NCBI GenBank assembly: GCA_040398465.1
Contig: JBBAUA010000010.1
Coordinates: forward strand, 17,511-81,510
DNA length: 64,000 bases
Direction: 5' to 3'
Source of the DNA: UBA7672 sp040398465
GTDB taxonomy: Bacteria; Pseudomonadota; Alphaproteobacteria; Caulobacterales; Hyphomonadaceae
Below, in pieces: positions 34,901-43,312 of the stretch; positions within the stretch are counted from its first letter, which is position 1, and every line of letters begins with the position of its first letter. The position numbers and the translations under genes were made by a program. The notes beneath the pieces are model-generated. The model worked only from the letters and a program-made list of their open reading frames with translations, did no database searches and was not told the DNA's origin.

Positions 34901-37376
34901 CCTCCGCCCCAAGGGCTGCAACCTGCGCGGATGTGAAGCCGCCAATCGCGGTCGAGGTCAGGACAGGCAGTTGTGTTGTACTGAGCCCGGAAACCTGATC
35001 GGCGGTGAGCCCGCCGAGCTGCGTCGATGTCAGCGCCATCAACTGGCTTGTCGTTAAGGCGCCGATTTGGGTATCCGCGAGGAGGCCGATCCCGCTTGAC
35101 GTGAAGCCGCGCACCTGTGCTGTCGTGAGTGCGGCAATCTGGGACGTCGACAGCGCCGCAAGCTGGGTTTCACCAAGGCCGCCAAGTTGGCCCGCAGACA
35201 ACGCTGCTAGCTGCGTGCTGGACAGATTGCTGATGTCGTTCGCTTCGAGGCCCGAAACGGAAGCGGCGTTGAGGCCGCTGATCTGCGTGGCGCCTAGCGC
35301 CGCAATCTGCGTGTCTGCAAGAGCCGTGATCTGATCGGAAGACAGTGCGCGCAATTGTGCACCAGACAGCACGGCCAGTTGTGTTGTCGTGATGGCTGCA
35401 AGCTGGTCATTGCCGAGTGCGGACAGGCTCGCCGGGACCAGCGACTTGACCTGCGTCGTTGAAAGGCCGCCCAATCGCAAGGGCGCAAGCGCCGCCAGCT
35501 GTGTCGATGAGAGCGCGCTGACCTGCGTCGACGTCAGCCCGGAAAGCTGGTCAGCAGAAAACACCGCCACCTGCTCGGGCGTCAGGGCAGGCACCTGCGT
35601 CGTGACAAGCATGGCAAGCTGCGACGTCGTGAATGCTGCGATCTGCGCCTCGCTGAAGGCGCCAAGCTGCGTGACCGTGAGCGAGCCGATCTGCGTCGTC
35701 CGGAGCAGAGCGACCTGCGTCGTGGAAAGGCCCTCGATCTCCTCAACCGGAATGGCCCTTATCTGCGTACCCGTCAGCGCCCCCAGGTGCGTCGACGAGA
35801 GAGCGGCGAATTGCTCTCCGGTCAGCCCGCCTACGGAAATGCCGCGGATTTGCGCCGTTGTCAGCGCCGCCATCCGGTCCGTGCTGAGCTCGGCAAGCTG
35901 TGTGGCGGTCAACGCCCCCAGCGCAGCCGCCGTCATCGCCCCCCACTGGGTGAGTGACATGGCCTCGATCTGGGTGGCAGCAAGCCGCTGGACCTGCGCG
36001 CTGCTGAAGGCGGCAACCTGATTGGTGCTCAGCGACTGGAGCTGCGTTTCATCCAGGCTCCCGATCAGGGCGGCCGGAAGGAGCTTTACCTGCGTCGTCG
36101 ACAGCGCGATCAGCTGTGTCGTCGACAGCCCGATTGTCTGTGTCGTCGTCAGCGCGCCCAGTTCCTCGCTCGTCAGCGCTCGCACCTGGGCGACCGTGAA
36201 GGCAGCGATCTGTGTCTCCGAAAGCTGACGCACCTGCGTGGCGGTAAGCCCGCTGATCTGGCTGGTTGCGATCGCCCCAACTTGCTCGCCTCCCAGCACT
36301 TCCAGTTGCGATGAGGTCAGACCCGACAATTGCGCACCGCTCAACGCCGCCACCTGCGTCGTCGTCAGTGCCGCAGCTTCCTCGGTCGACAGCGCGGCCA
36401 TGTGGCTGGCCCCCAGCAGCTTGAACTGCGCCGGCGTCAGCTGGGCAATCTGCGTCGCGTCCAGCGTCGCGAACTGCGTGGTGCTCAGGGAAGCCAGCTC
36501 TGCCGGGAGCAGAGCACCGAGCTGGTCCGCATTTAGGCTGGCTAACTGCGTCTCACTGAAGCCCCTGACCTGCGACGTCGTGAGCGCCGTGAACTGTGTG
36601 ATCGACAGCGCGTCCCATTGCGTCGTGGCTAGGCCGCCGATCGCTGCTGCGCTGAGGCCGGTCACCTGAGCGGTCGTCAGCGCGCTGATCTGCGTCGTAG
36701 AGAAGCCTCGCACCTGCGCCGCGCTGAGTGAAGCAAGCTGGGCAACTGACAACGCGCCCTCCTGTTGGGTGGTCAGGCTTTGCAGCTGTGTCGATGAGAA
36801 GCCCTTGACCTGAATGGCGGTGAGGCCCGCGATCTGTGTCGGCGTCAGCGCACCGAGTTGTTGCGCAGTCAGGTTGCCCAACGCGTCCGGCGAGAATCCG
36901 CGCACCTGGTTGACCGACATGCCGCCAATCTGAGTCGTCGTGAGCGCCGCCAGCTGCGTGGTCGACAGCGCGGCAAAATCGCCGGCCTCAAGCCCGCGAA
37001 TCTGTGCAACCGACAAGACGGCGATGTCTTCGGCGTCGAACGCAGTGAACTGTGCTGACGACAACGCAAACAGCTGCGCCGCGCTGAAACTCATGTGGCT
37101 GGGCGACAGCGCCGCCAGCTGGGCGCGCGACAGCGCGGTCACTTGGCGGGTGGACAGGCTGGCCAGCTGGGCGCCGCTGAACTGCGTGATCTGCGTTGTG
37201 GTGATCGCCTGCGTCTGCGTCGATGAAAGCGCTGCGATGTCCGTCCGCGTCAGGCTCTCGATTGTCGCCTGTGACATCGCCGCGATCTGCGCGGAACTGT
37301 AAGAGGCGATGAACGAAACCACGCGACCCGGCAGCCTTTCCCATCGACCGCCAAGACGGTCTGAGACCTGCGCCAC
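31986..37376 (-). CDS. Giant octapeptide-repeat protein (about 220 repeats)
   Basis: A 1796-residue protein made almost wholly of tandem 8-residue units with consensus [ST]-x-x-Q-[ILVF]-x-[AGS]-[LF], for example STTQLAAL, TTTQIGGM, SVNQVRGF. S/T at position 1 and Q/E/D at position 4 fit a helix N-capping box, positions 5 and 8 are hydrophobic, so each unit may be a short helical turn of a solenoid. It has almost no Cys, Lys or aromatic residues. No signal peptide, enzymatic domain or membrane segment is visible. Starts are GTG 37376 or, more likely in register with the repeats, GTG 37322 (VVSFIASYSSAQIAAM). I do not recognise a named family; function unknown. Confidence 0.8.
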   Translation of the reverse strand: MAQVSDRLGGRWERLPGRVVSFIASYSSAQIAAMSQATIESLTRTDIAALSSTQTQAITTTQITQFSGAQLASLSTRQVTALSRAQLAALSPSHMSFSAAQLFALSSAQFTAFDAEDIAVLSVAQIRGLEAGDFAALSTTQLAALTTTQIGGMSVNQVRGFSPDALGNLTAQQLGALTPTQIAGLTAIQVKGFSSTQLQSLTTQQEGALSVAQLASLSAAQVRGFSTTQISALTTAQVTGLSAAAIGGLATTQWDALSITQFTALTTSQVRGFSETQLASLNADQLGALLPAELASLSTTQFATLDATQIAQLTPAQFKLLGASHMAALSTEEAAALTTTQVAALSGAQLSGLTSSQLEVLGGEQVGAIATSQISGLTATQVRQLSETQIAAFTVAQVRALTSEELGALTTTQTIGLSTTQLIALSTTQVKLLPAALIGSLDETQLQSLSTNQVAAFSSAQVQRLAATQIEAMSLTQWGAMTAAALGALTATQLAELSTDRMAALTTAQIRGISVGGLTGEQFAALSSTHLGALTGTQIRAIPVEEIEGLSTTQVALLRTTQIGSLTVTQLGAFSEAQIAAFTTSQLAMLVTTQVPALTPEQVAVFSADQLSGLTSTQVSALSSTQLAALAPLRLGGLSTTQVKSLVPASLSALGNDQLAAITTTQLAVLSGAQLRALSSDQITALADTQIAALGATQISGLNAASVSGLEANDISNLSSTQLAALSAGQLGGLGETQLAALSTSQIAALTTAQVRGFTSSGIGLLADTQIGALTTSQLMALTSTQLGGLTADQVSGLSTTQLPVLTSTAIGGFTSAQVAALGAEALASLTTTQLKGMSPTAISGLSGEQSSGLSTSQLAALSAVQVRALESRAIGGLSSDQLAALASTQIGAISTTALDGLDAEDIAVLTRNQVLGLMPAQLGVLNQVQAAALTTTQLAALTATQVRSLGAEAVGAFGATQLQAFTTTQLAAITATQAQALSGEQLAALSTSQFAAITSTAISGFDAAQAAELTETQIAALSTTQVKGLTATTIGALSEAQIGAMTTSQMAALTLSQLRGFTGDQVNALTATQFNRLSAAQVGMFGASAVQGLELEDIQSLATTRLHGLTATQVSAIEETQLAAFSTAQIAALSTTQIQGLLATHASALAATQLAALKSTQIAALSTGAVGGLATTSISLLSPSQLGAFTATQFAALSETQAGALSATQIASLTGAQLTRFSSTAISALGATAVSAFTTTQVRGLTATQVSGFSTAQIQALSTTQIQALPASAMSGFDATQVAAISISQLAAMSNLDIAALSIGGVGGLSSAQLASLAPTQMAALNGAQAGALSTTALTGLTLTQALSLTTTQLAGFNTTQVAYLDANHVSLLNTTQLRAISADGASGFTATNIDYLNATQIQSLTTAQISALSTTTVQSLDTTEIGALTSSQFASLASTQISALTSTQVAALSSQQFNALGTTQLGGLAETQLPSLTTTQISGLSTTRIAALSTSAMRGLTASQAATLSSTQVAALGTSRLAALSPTAVAAVAPDVISTLTVTQLAASDFAETWASALTATQLDRLSATQIGAMSSTLVSGLSADQIGVLSSSQFAALGASQIAALSSSAIVGLTTTQIDQLTLTQLAGLKATQIGALETTDIGQLGTDDISSLSVTQLAGFVRVQLRSLTDTQVSAFTTSQVAAFTGDQVGSLSSTRLGAFSSSQFAALNASHVAALTSSQLSNLPTWIGSFTPAQLSGLTSTQIGGITTTAIGALTVDQIDALTPLQISGFTPDQINSLTVDQQAAIIRAIS
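31989..37300 (-). repeat. About 220 degenerate 24-bp coding repeats
   Basis: Each 24-base unit encodes one octapeptide of the giant protein. The units have diverged at DNA level while keeping amino-acid pattern. Register slips occur, for example SPSHMSF (7) and SVGGL (5) near the N-terminal third. Because of the biased repeat, the opposite strand has long open frames (up to about 350 codons), which are artefacts. Confidence 0.9.
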
Positions 37377-37546
37377 GCTTGCGCGCGCGCACGTGAGGGG
37401 AGGAGCAAGAACCGCGCCGCGTCGTTAACCAATGAAAGTCTCGTAAAAACAGATAGATAGAGATGCGCGGTTAAGCGATGCTAGGCGCATTCTGCCCACC
37501 TCGAGCCAAGCTTGCCGGGCAGAAACGCCGGATCATGGAGGTGGCG

Positions 37547-39079
37547 TCAGGCCGTGAACCTGGCAGGCGTCCAGACAGGCGCGCCCGCCGCCCCGGCTTG
37601 CACTTGGCCGTGAACGCCAACCGCAGTCCTTTGCGTCGACGTCAGCAGGGCGATCGTCTCCGCATCGCTAGCTGGCGCGCTCGCCATCACGCGGCCGCCA
37701 TCCGGCGCGCGGGCGATGATGATCGCGTCGATCGGCGCTCCATCGCGGGCATAGCGCACCGTGTACGTTTCGATCACCGCTGGACCGGCATACCCCTCGC
37801 GCAATGGCGGCGTCGGCCCTCGCGCCGCATCCGCAACGGCCTGCACGGAATAGTCCGTCGCCATTGGCGTGGGGGCGAGCGCCGTGCTCAGCACCAGCGC
37901 ATGGTGCTTGTTCACATATCCTCCCTGTCCGTAAAGCAGCCCGAGTTCGCCCGCATGTGCACGCAGCGCACGCACCATCGCGGCAATCGCATGGCTCATG
38001 TAATTGTTCAGCGGCCCGCCGAAGAAAGTCAGTCCGCCCGCGACAGTCGGAGGATGCAGCCCGGGATCAAGACCCAGCGTCCTCAGCGCCATCTTCGGAA
38101 CCACGGGAAAGCAGCTGTAAAGTTCTAGATGGCGGAAGCGCCCCGCGTCCCCCCCGGCAATCGCAACAGACCTCTCCAGCACCGCCGTCTGCGCTGTTGA
38201 GTGGTCGTAGCGGTCACGATGGAGATAGTCTTCGGGCTCCACGGCGTTGGCGCCGCCCCAGATGTGGATCAGCTTCTCTTCCGCAATCCCCACCTCTCTC
38301 GCGCGTGCAAGGCTCATGACGACGACCGCCGCCGACTGATTCACGGCCGGGTTCGCCACCATCAGCTTGGGGTAGGGCCAGTTGATCAGCCGGTTGTCTG
38401 CGTTCACCGTCCCGATCGCCTCTGCATCTGGGGCAGAGCGTATCCACGCATATGGATTGTCTGCCGCCACCGCGGCATAGCGCGCCCAGAGTTCTGCGGA
38501 TTCCCACATCCCCTGCGCCGGTGTCTGCCCCCACGCCGCCTGCGCCGCGACCTCGTAGAAGGGATAGACCTGCGCAGGGTTCATCACGCCAAGCTGTTTG
38601 GCGATCGGGCTCATCGCAAAGCGGCTGGAGGGAAAGCGAACTGTTTCCTCTTTCGATGCTGCCGGCGTCCATGGCGGCGCTACACCCGACTTCTCGGCCT
38701 GCCCGCGCGCATGGCTCGCTTCGCCGCCGACAATCGCCGCGACCAGGTCTTCACCCATGGCGATCCGTTTTGCGGCCTCGTGCACAAGCCGCACAGGCGT
38801 CTCGCCGCCCATGCTGGCATTCACCGCCTCCGCCGGAGCGATGCCCAGCTTCTGCGCCAGCAACGTCACAGGGTCTTTGTAGGGCCAGCTCACCAGACCG
38901 ATCAGGCTCAGCAAGCCGACACGGTCGAGCAGGCGCACGCCAGCGTCCGCTTCGCACGCCTTCAGCGCCTCGACCATAAGATCGACCGGCTCGCGCGCCT
39001 CGTCGAGACGTTTCGGCCTGTCGATATACTCGCCGACCGCGGCAATGACCGGAATTGCACGCGCGCTGTTCACCGTCAT
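37547..39079 (-). CDS. Thiolase-like protein type 1 (TLP1-like), catalytic loops lost
   Basis: A 510-residue thiolase-superfamily protein with an extra C-terminal domain of about 100 residues. The places of the catalytic residues are changed: instead of nucleophile Cys there is NASMGGETPV, instead of GHP there is TFFGGPLNNYMSHA, and instead of CxGGG there is LLYGQGGYVNKHHA. This matches the TLP1 group described from Mycobacterium, monomeric and without thiolase activity, with an OB-like C-terminal domain. Probably binds CoA or acyl-CoA; true role unknown. It is divergent from a complete thiolase at 39277 with 197 bases between. Confidence 0.82.
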   Translation of the reverse strand: MTVNSARAIPVIAAVGEYIDRPKRLDEAREPVDLMVEALKACEADAGVRLLDRVGLLSLIGLVSWPYKDPVTLLAQKLGIAPAEAVNASMGGETPVRLVHEAAKRIAMGEDLVAAIVGGEASHARGQAEKSGVAPPWTPAASKEETVRFPSSRFAMSPIAKQLGVMNPAQVYPFYEVAAQAAWGQTPAQGMWESAELWARYAAVAADNPYAWIRSAPDAEAIGTVNADNRLINWPYPKLMVANPAVNQSAAVVVMSLARAREVGIAEEKLIHIWGGANAVEPEDYLHRDRYDHSTAQTAVLERSVAIAGGDAGRFRHLELYSCFPVVPKMALRTLGLDPGLHPPTVAGGLTFFGGPLNNYMSHAIAAMVRALRAHAGELGLLYGQGGYVNKHHALVLSTALAPTPMATDYSVQAVADAARGPTPPLREGYAGPAVIETYTVRYARDGAPIDAIIIARAPDGGRVMASAPASDAETIALLTSTQRTAVGVHGQVQAGAAGAPVWTPARFTA

Positions 39080-39276
39080 CGAGCACCAGTCTCCAGGGTC
39101 GCGTGCACGCCAATCCGCGCCGCCTGCCTTGACCGTAGGAAATTCACGCGCCTTGCGCCAGTTTCCGTCACGATAAGCTACATCATGTCATTTTCATCTG
39201 CTCACCTGCCGGTTGGCAAACGCGCTTCGGCGTGCCCAATCTCGATTGCGCCCATGAACCAGCTGCAGGAGTTCCC

Positions 39277-40536
39277 ATGTCCGAAGCGCTTATCATCGAT
39301 GCCGTTCGCACCCCGCGCGGCCTGGGCAAGGCCGGCAAAGGCGCGCTGGCGCCGCTGCACCCACAGCGACTCGCGGCAACCGTGCTTGCCGCAATCGCGG
39401 AGCGCAACAACCTGAACACTGGAGAGGTTGATGATGTCATCTGGTCGACCTCCTCGCAGAAGGGCAAGCAGGGCGGCGATCTCGGACGCATGGCGGCGCT
39501 CGATGCAGGCTTCAACGTGAAGGCCAGCGGAATGACGCTAGACAGATTTTGCGGCGGCGGCATCACCGCCGTGAATCTCGCAGCGGCCCAGATCATGAGC
39601 GGCATGGAAGATCTCATCATCGCCGGCGGCACTGAAATGATGAGCCTCACTGCGACGATGGCGGCCGACGAAGCCGCCGCCGGCTTCCCGCCCGGCCTGA
39701 TGGGCGCTCACAATGCAAGCCTAGACGTGCAACATCCTCAATCGCATCAGGGCGTGTGCGGCGACGCCATCGCGAGCATGGAAGGCGTGACGCGCGCCGA
39801 ACTCGACGCGTTTGCGCTCGAGAGCCAGAGGCGTGCCGCTCAGGCCATCGCCGAAGGCCGCTTCGACAGGTCCATCGTGCCCGTGAAGGACGCGGAGGGC
39901 AGGGTCGTTCTGGCCCGCGACGAGTATCCTCGTCCAGAAACTACTGCCGACGGCCTCGCCAAGCTGAAGCCCGCTTTCACTGTGCTGGCCGACATGCCCT
40001 ACAACGAGGCTGGTGCGACTTTCCGCAATCAGATCAACCGGCGCTATCCTGACCTCAAGATCGAACACGTTCACCATGCTGGAAACTCTTCCGGCGTGGT
40101 CGATGGCGCCGCGGCCGTTCTGCTTGCTTCGCGCGACTATGCCGAGAAGCATGGCTTGAAGGCGCGCGGCCGCGTCGTCGCGATGGCGAATGTGGGCGAT
40201 GATCCCACCCTGATGCTGAATGCGCCCGTGCCCGCGGCGCAAAAGGTTCTCGCGAAGGCCGGTCTCACCAAGGACGACATCGACCTCTGGGAGATCAACG
40301 AGGCGTTCGCCATTGTGCCGGAAAAATTCATCCGCGACCTCGGCATCGACCGCGCCAAGGTCAATGTGAATGGCGGCGCCATCGCGCTCGGCCACCCCAT
40401 CGGCGCAACCGGCGCGATGCTCATCGGCACCGTGCTGGACGAACTCGAGCGCACAGGCGGCCGCTACGGCCTCGTCACCATGTGCGCCGCCGGCGGCATG
40501 GCGCCCGCCATCATCATCGAGCGGATCGACGGCTGA
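39277..40536 (+). CDS. Acetyl-CoA C-acyltransferase (beta-ketothiolase)
   Basis: A 419-residue thiolase, longer subclass used in fatty-acid or aromatic-acid beta-oxidation. Nucleophile Cys in LDRFCGGGITAV; His in GGAIALGHPIGATGAM; second Cys in TMCAAGGMAPA. ATG 39277 is 6 bases after GGAG. Ends 14 bases before the second assembly gap, so any operon partner (a 3-hydroxyacyl-CoA dehydrogenase would be usual) might be hidden. It differs strongly from the thiolase at 12446. Confidence 0.94.
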   Translation: MSEALIIDAVRTPRGLGKAGKGALAPLHPQRLAATVLAAIAERNNLNTGEVDDVIWSTSSQKGKQGGDLGRMAALDAGFNVKASGMTLDRFCGGGITAVNLAAAQIMSGMEDLIIAGGTEMMSLTATMAADEAAAGFPPGLMGAHNASLDVQHPQSHQGVCGDAIASMEGVTRAELDAFALESQRRAAQAIAEGRFDRSIVPVKDAEGRVVLARDEYPRPETTADGLAKLKPAFTVLADMPYNEAGATFRNQINRRYPDLKIEHVHHAGNSSGVVDGAAAVLLASRDYAEKHGLKARGRVVAMANVGDDPTLMLNAPVPAAQKVLAKAGLTKDDIDLWEINEAFAIVPEKFIRDLGIDRAKVNVNGGAIALGHPIGATGAMLIGTVLDELERTGGRYGLVTMCAAGGMAPAIIIERIDG

Positions 40537-40550
40537 TCGAAGGCCTGTGA

Positions 40551-40650
40551 NNNNNNNNNNNNNNNNNNNNNNNNNNNNNNNNNNNNNNNNNNNNNNNNNN
40601 NNNNNNNNNNNNNNNNNNNNNNNNNNNNNNNNNNNNNNNNNNNNNNNNNN
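40551..40650. other. Assembly gap (100 N)
   Basis: Exactly 100 N, unknown true length, immediately downstream of the thiolase gene. Confidence 0.99.
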
Positions 40651-40904
40651 AGCCAGTTTTGCCGCAGCGTTCACGACCGGCGGCGGGCACGGCAGTGATC
40701 TCTGATCCGGCCCGTCGAAGCGAATGTGGCGCCAGCGGCAACTGCCGGGGGTCGGGAAATTGAAGCTCGCCCGGTATGCACGGCCGTGCGGTGGCAAAGC
40801 CGAACGTCCTCGTTTGTCTTTGTCATCAAGTTGTTGCGAAGCTGCCTGACAGCGGGCCCACTGTGAAAGCCGAATAAAGATTCCGCGAGGCTATGGAGCT
40901 GCAA
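40651..40904. other. Non-coding stretch between gap and phytase
   Basis: 254 bases without a supported gene. A plus-strand frame ends 55 bases into the stretch and could be the tail of a gene lost in the gap, but nothing is recognisable. The last 40 bases probably contain the phytase promoter; no clear -35/-10 pair was found. Confidence 0.5.
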
Positions 40905-42977
40905 ATGAACGGGAATTCCAGGGGAGGGGCAACGCTGCGCTCGACAGCTTTTGTCGGACTTCTTGTGCTTGCAGCCTGCAGTCGGGCCACCGAACAGGAT
41001 CCGGCGCAGACCCCGATCCCGGTCATCGCGAAAGGTCAGACCGTCGCAAGCGCCACCGGCGTGGTATCGTCGGGGACGATCGCGCTGGAAGGCGATGCGG
41101 TGAGGATTATCGGCGCCACCGCGCTCGGAGGCCTCGAAGTTTACGACGCGGCCGGCGCACGCTTGAGCTCCATGTCCGCAGGGGAGGTCGCGGGTGTTGA
41201 CCTGGCTTATGGCTACGACATGGGCAGGGCTCCCGCTACGATCGTCGCGGCGGTCGATATCACCCAGAACGCGCTACGACTGTTCGAGTTGAAGGGGGGG
41301 AAGCTGACCGAAGTCGGTGCGCGTTCTGTGCCGCTGGGGTTCGCTGCAGAGAACGTCTGTCTATTCCACAGCAGTCTTGATGGCGCTCTCTACGCATTCG
41401 TGGTCGGGGACGGCGGTGAAATAGATCAGCAGCTCATCTATACGGATGCGTCCGGTCGATTGGACGCGCGCCAGGTGCGTCGCCTGAGCGTGATATCGAC
41501 GATCAAGCAGTGCGTGGTCGATAACACCTCCGCGACGCTCTACGTGTCTGAGGAGACCGTCGGAATCTGGCGGCTGAACGCAAACCCGGAAGCCTTTGCC
41601 GCACCCGATCTCGTGGACAGCCCACGCTTCGGCAACATCAAGGAAGAAGTCGGCGGACTTGCCCTGCATGACGGCGGAGAGGGCGCCCGCTGGCTTCTCG
41701 CATCGGATGCATCAGCAGGTCGAGTGAACGTCTACGATCGCGACAAGAACGACGCCTACACTGGCTCCGTGACTGTCACCGCAATAGCGGGTGGCGAGGC
41801 GATCGGCGAACCCGGGCCGCTCTACGGGATGAGCCACGCCGTAAAGGGCTTCCCCAACGGGCTGCTGCTCGTCACCGACGAGGAGGGTTCAAACTTCAAG
41901 GCGCTTTCGTTTGCAGACATCGCGGCGAACCTCAAGATTTCCGCTGGCGCATCAAGCGACCCGCGGACGACGACAAAACCGGCAGTTCCGACCGTCACCG
42001 CCACGGTCGAGACAGTCGCCGTTCCGAGCTTTGGAGATGCGGCGGACGATCCTGCGATCTGGGCCAATACGGCAAATCCAGCCCAAAGCCTGATCGTCGC
42101 GACCGACAAAAAGGGCGGCCTGTTCGTCTACGACATGCAGGGCCAGGTCGTTCAGGATCTTCCGGACGGCAAGATGAACAATGTCGACCTTCGCGAAGGC
42201 TTCCAGCTTGGCGGCAAGAGCGTTGTCCTCGTCACGGCCAGCAACCGGACAGACCGGACCATCGCAATCTATCGGCTGGATACTGCGTCGCGCCAGCTGG
42301 TCAACGTCGCTGACGGTCCGCAACCGACCGAGCTTGAGGATCCCTACGGCCTCTGCATGTATCGCGATCAGGCTGGCAAGATGTTCGTCTTCGTGAATGG
42401 CGACGAGACCCGCAAACGTCAGTGGGAACTCGTGGACGCTGGCAACGGTCGCGTGCGCGCAAACCTCGTCCGCGAGTTCACCTTCGAAAGCCAGACCGAA
42501 GGCTGCGTCGCTGACGATACGAGCGGTCAGCTCATCGTCGATGAGGAAGACATCGGCATCTGGAGCCTGAGCGCCGCGCCCGATGGCGGCAACGAGATGA
42601 AATCGGTGCAGAAGGTCACCGACAACCCCGCGATCAAGGACGACCTCGAAGGCGTCGGGCTCTACAACCTGGGCAACGGGCGCGGCTACCTTGTGGTGTC
42701 GAGCCAGGGCAACGACACTTACGCCGTTTATCGCCGCGAAGGCGCACAGGAGTATCTCGGGTCATTCGCGGTTGTCGCAGACCCGATCCGCGGCATCGAC
42801 GGGATATCCGAGACAGACGGCCTTGAAGTCTCCAGCCGCAATCTCGGGCCGGGCTTCGAATTCGGCGCCATGATCGCGCAGGATGGCCGAAACGTTCTGC
42901 CGATCGAAAACCAGAACTACAAGTACGTCCCCTGGCAGTCGATCGCCGAGGCGCTGAAGCTCGAGGTGAGAAGATAG
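40905..42977 (+). CDS. Tandem beta-propeller phytase lipoprotein
   Basis: A 690-residue protein containing two beta-propeller phytase (BPP) domains. BPPs are calcium-dependent 3-phytases that release phosphate from phytate. A lipobox (GLLVLAACSRA) suggests outer-membrane anchoring. The C-terminal domain (about 365-690) is complete: DDPAIWANTANP, DKKGGLFVYDMQG, NNVDLREGF, EGCVADDTSGQLIVDEEDIGIW, DLEGVGLYN, DGISETDGLEV and the end NYKYVPWQSIAEAL. The N-terminal domain (about 40-355) keeps the fold but lacks DDPAIW and has KQC where the other has EGC, so it is probably non-catalytic. ATG 40905 has GGAG 6 bases upstream. Confidence 0.93.
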   Translation: MNGNSRGGATLRSTAFVGLLVLAACSRATEQDPAQTPIPVIAKGQTVASATGVVSSGTIALEGDAVRIIGATALGGLEVYDAAGARLSSMSAGEVAGVDLAYGYDMGRAPATIVAAVDITQNALRLFELKGGKLTEVGARSVPLGFAAENVCLFHSSLDGALYAFVVGDGGEIDQQLIYTDASGRLDARQVRRLSVISTIKQCVVDNTSATLYVSEETVGIWRLNANPEAFAAPDLVDSPRFGNIKEEVGGLALHDGGEGARWLLASDASAGRVNVYDRDKNDAYTGSVTVTAIAGGEAIGEPGPLYGMSHAVKGFPNGLLLVTDEEGSNFKALSFADIAANLKISAGASSDPRTTTKPAVPTVTATVETVAVPSFGDAADDPAIWANTANPAQSLIVATDKKGGLFVYDMQGQVVQDLPDGKMNNVDLREGFQLGGKSVVLVTASNRTDRTIAIYRLDTASRQLVNVADGPQPTELEDPYGLCMYRDQAGKMFVFVNGDETRKRQWELVDAGNGRVRANLVREFTFESQTEGCVADDTSGQLIVDEEDIGIWSLSAAPDGGNEMKSVQKVTDNPAIKDDLEGVGLYNLGNGRGYLVVSSQGNDTYAVYRREGAQEYLGSFAVVADPIRGIDGISETDGLEVSSRNLGPGFEFGAMIAQDGRNVLPIENQNYKYVPWQSIAEALKLEVRR

Positions 42978-43114
42978 ACAAGGGTCTCACCGGAGCGAAA
43001 CAGACTTGAACGGTCCTTGCGGCGAGCTGTTCAAGAGCAGCATAACGGAGCTGTGGGAAGCGTCACTCAATCGGCGAGCGGCATCCCGCTTGCGCGCGCC
43101 ACGATCAGACGTAG

Positions 43115-43312
43115 TCACGTGGAGCGGAAGCCGACGCGGCTGTGTGAGCCGTCGCAGTTGGGCTTGGTGTTTGACTGTCCACAACGGCACAGGCGCATGG
43201 CTTCTGCGCGGGATACGACGCGGCCCGTCCCCGAGATGATCTCGAGGTTGCCGTAGATCGCCAGCCGGCTATCTACTGCTCGCCGGGCGCGTTGATCTCT
43301 CCGGCACGCCAT
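43115..43312 (-). pseudogene. CDGSH iron-sulfur domain protein, probably 5'-truncated
   Basis: 65 codons on the minus strand contain a CDGSH iron-sulfur motif: LCRCGQSNTKPNCDGSHSRVGF, of which the cluster ligands Cys, Cys, Cys and His are all present. The preceding strand AIYGNLEIISGTGRVV is family-like, but the first 17 residues (MACRRDQRARRAV) are not, and the start codon has no good ribosome site. They are encoded by the opposite strand of the TonB-receptor remnant beginning at 43261, so the true N-terminus seems to have been cut off at a rearrangement point near 43255-43262. A functional small CDGSH protein cannot be excluded. Confidence 0.6.

Noticed and set aside
32002..36669. Long plus-strand open frames (up to about 350 codons) opposite the octad-repeat gene
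   Set aside because: They arise from the biased 24-bp repeat read in antisense, lack ribosome sites and break off repeatedly, while the minus strand is open through about 1,796 codons.
37411..37475. TTAACCA half-site in front of the octad-repeat gene as a CtrA box
   Set aside because: Only one half of the TTAA-N7-TTAA pattern is present; a single half-site is expected by chance.
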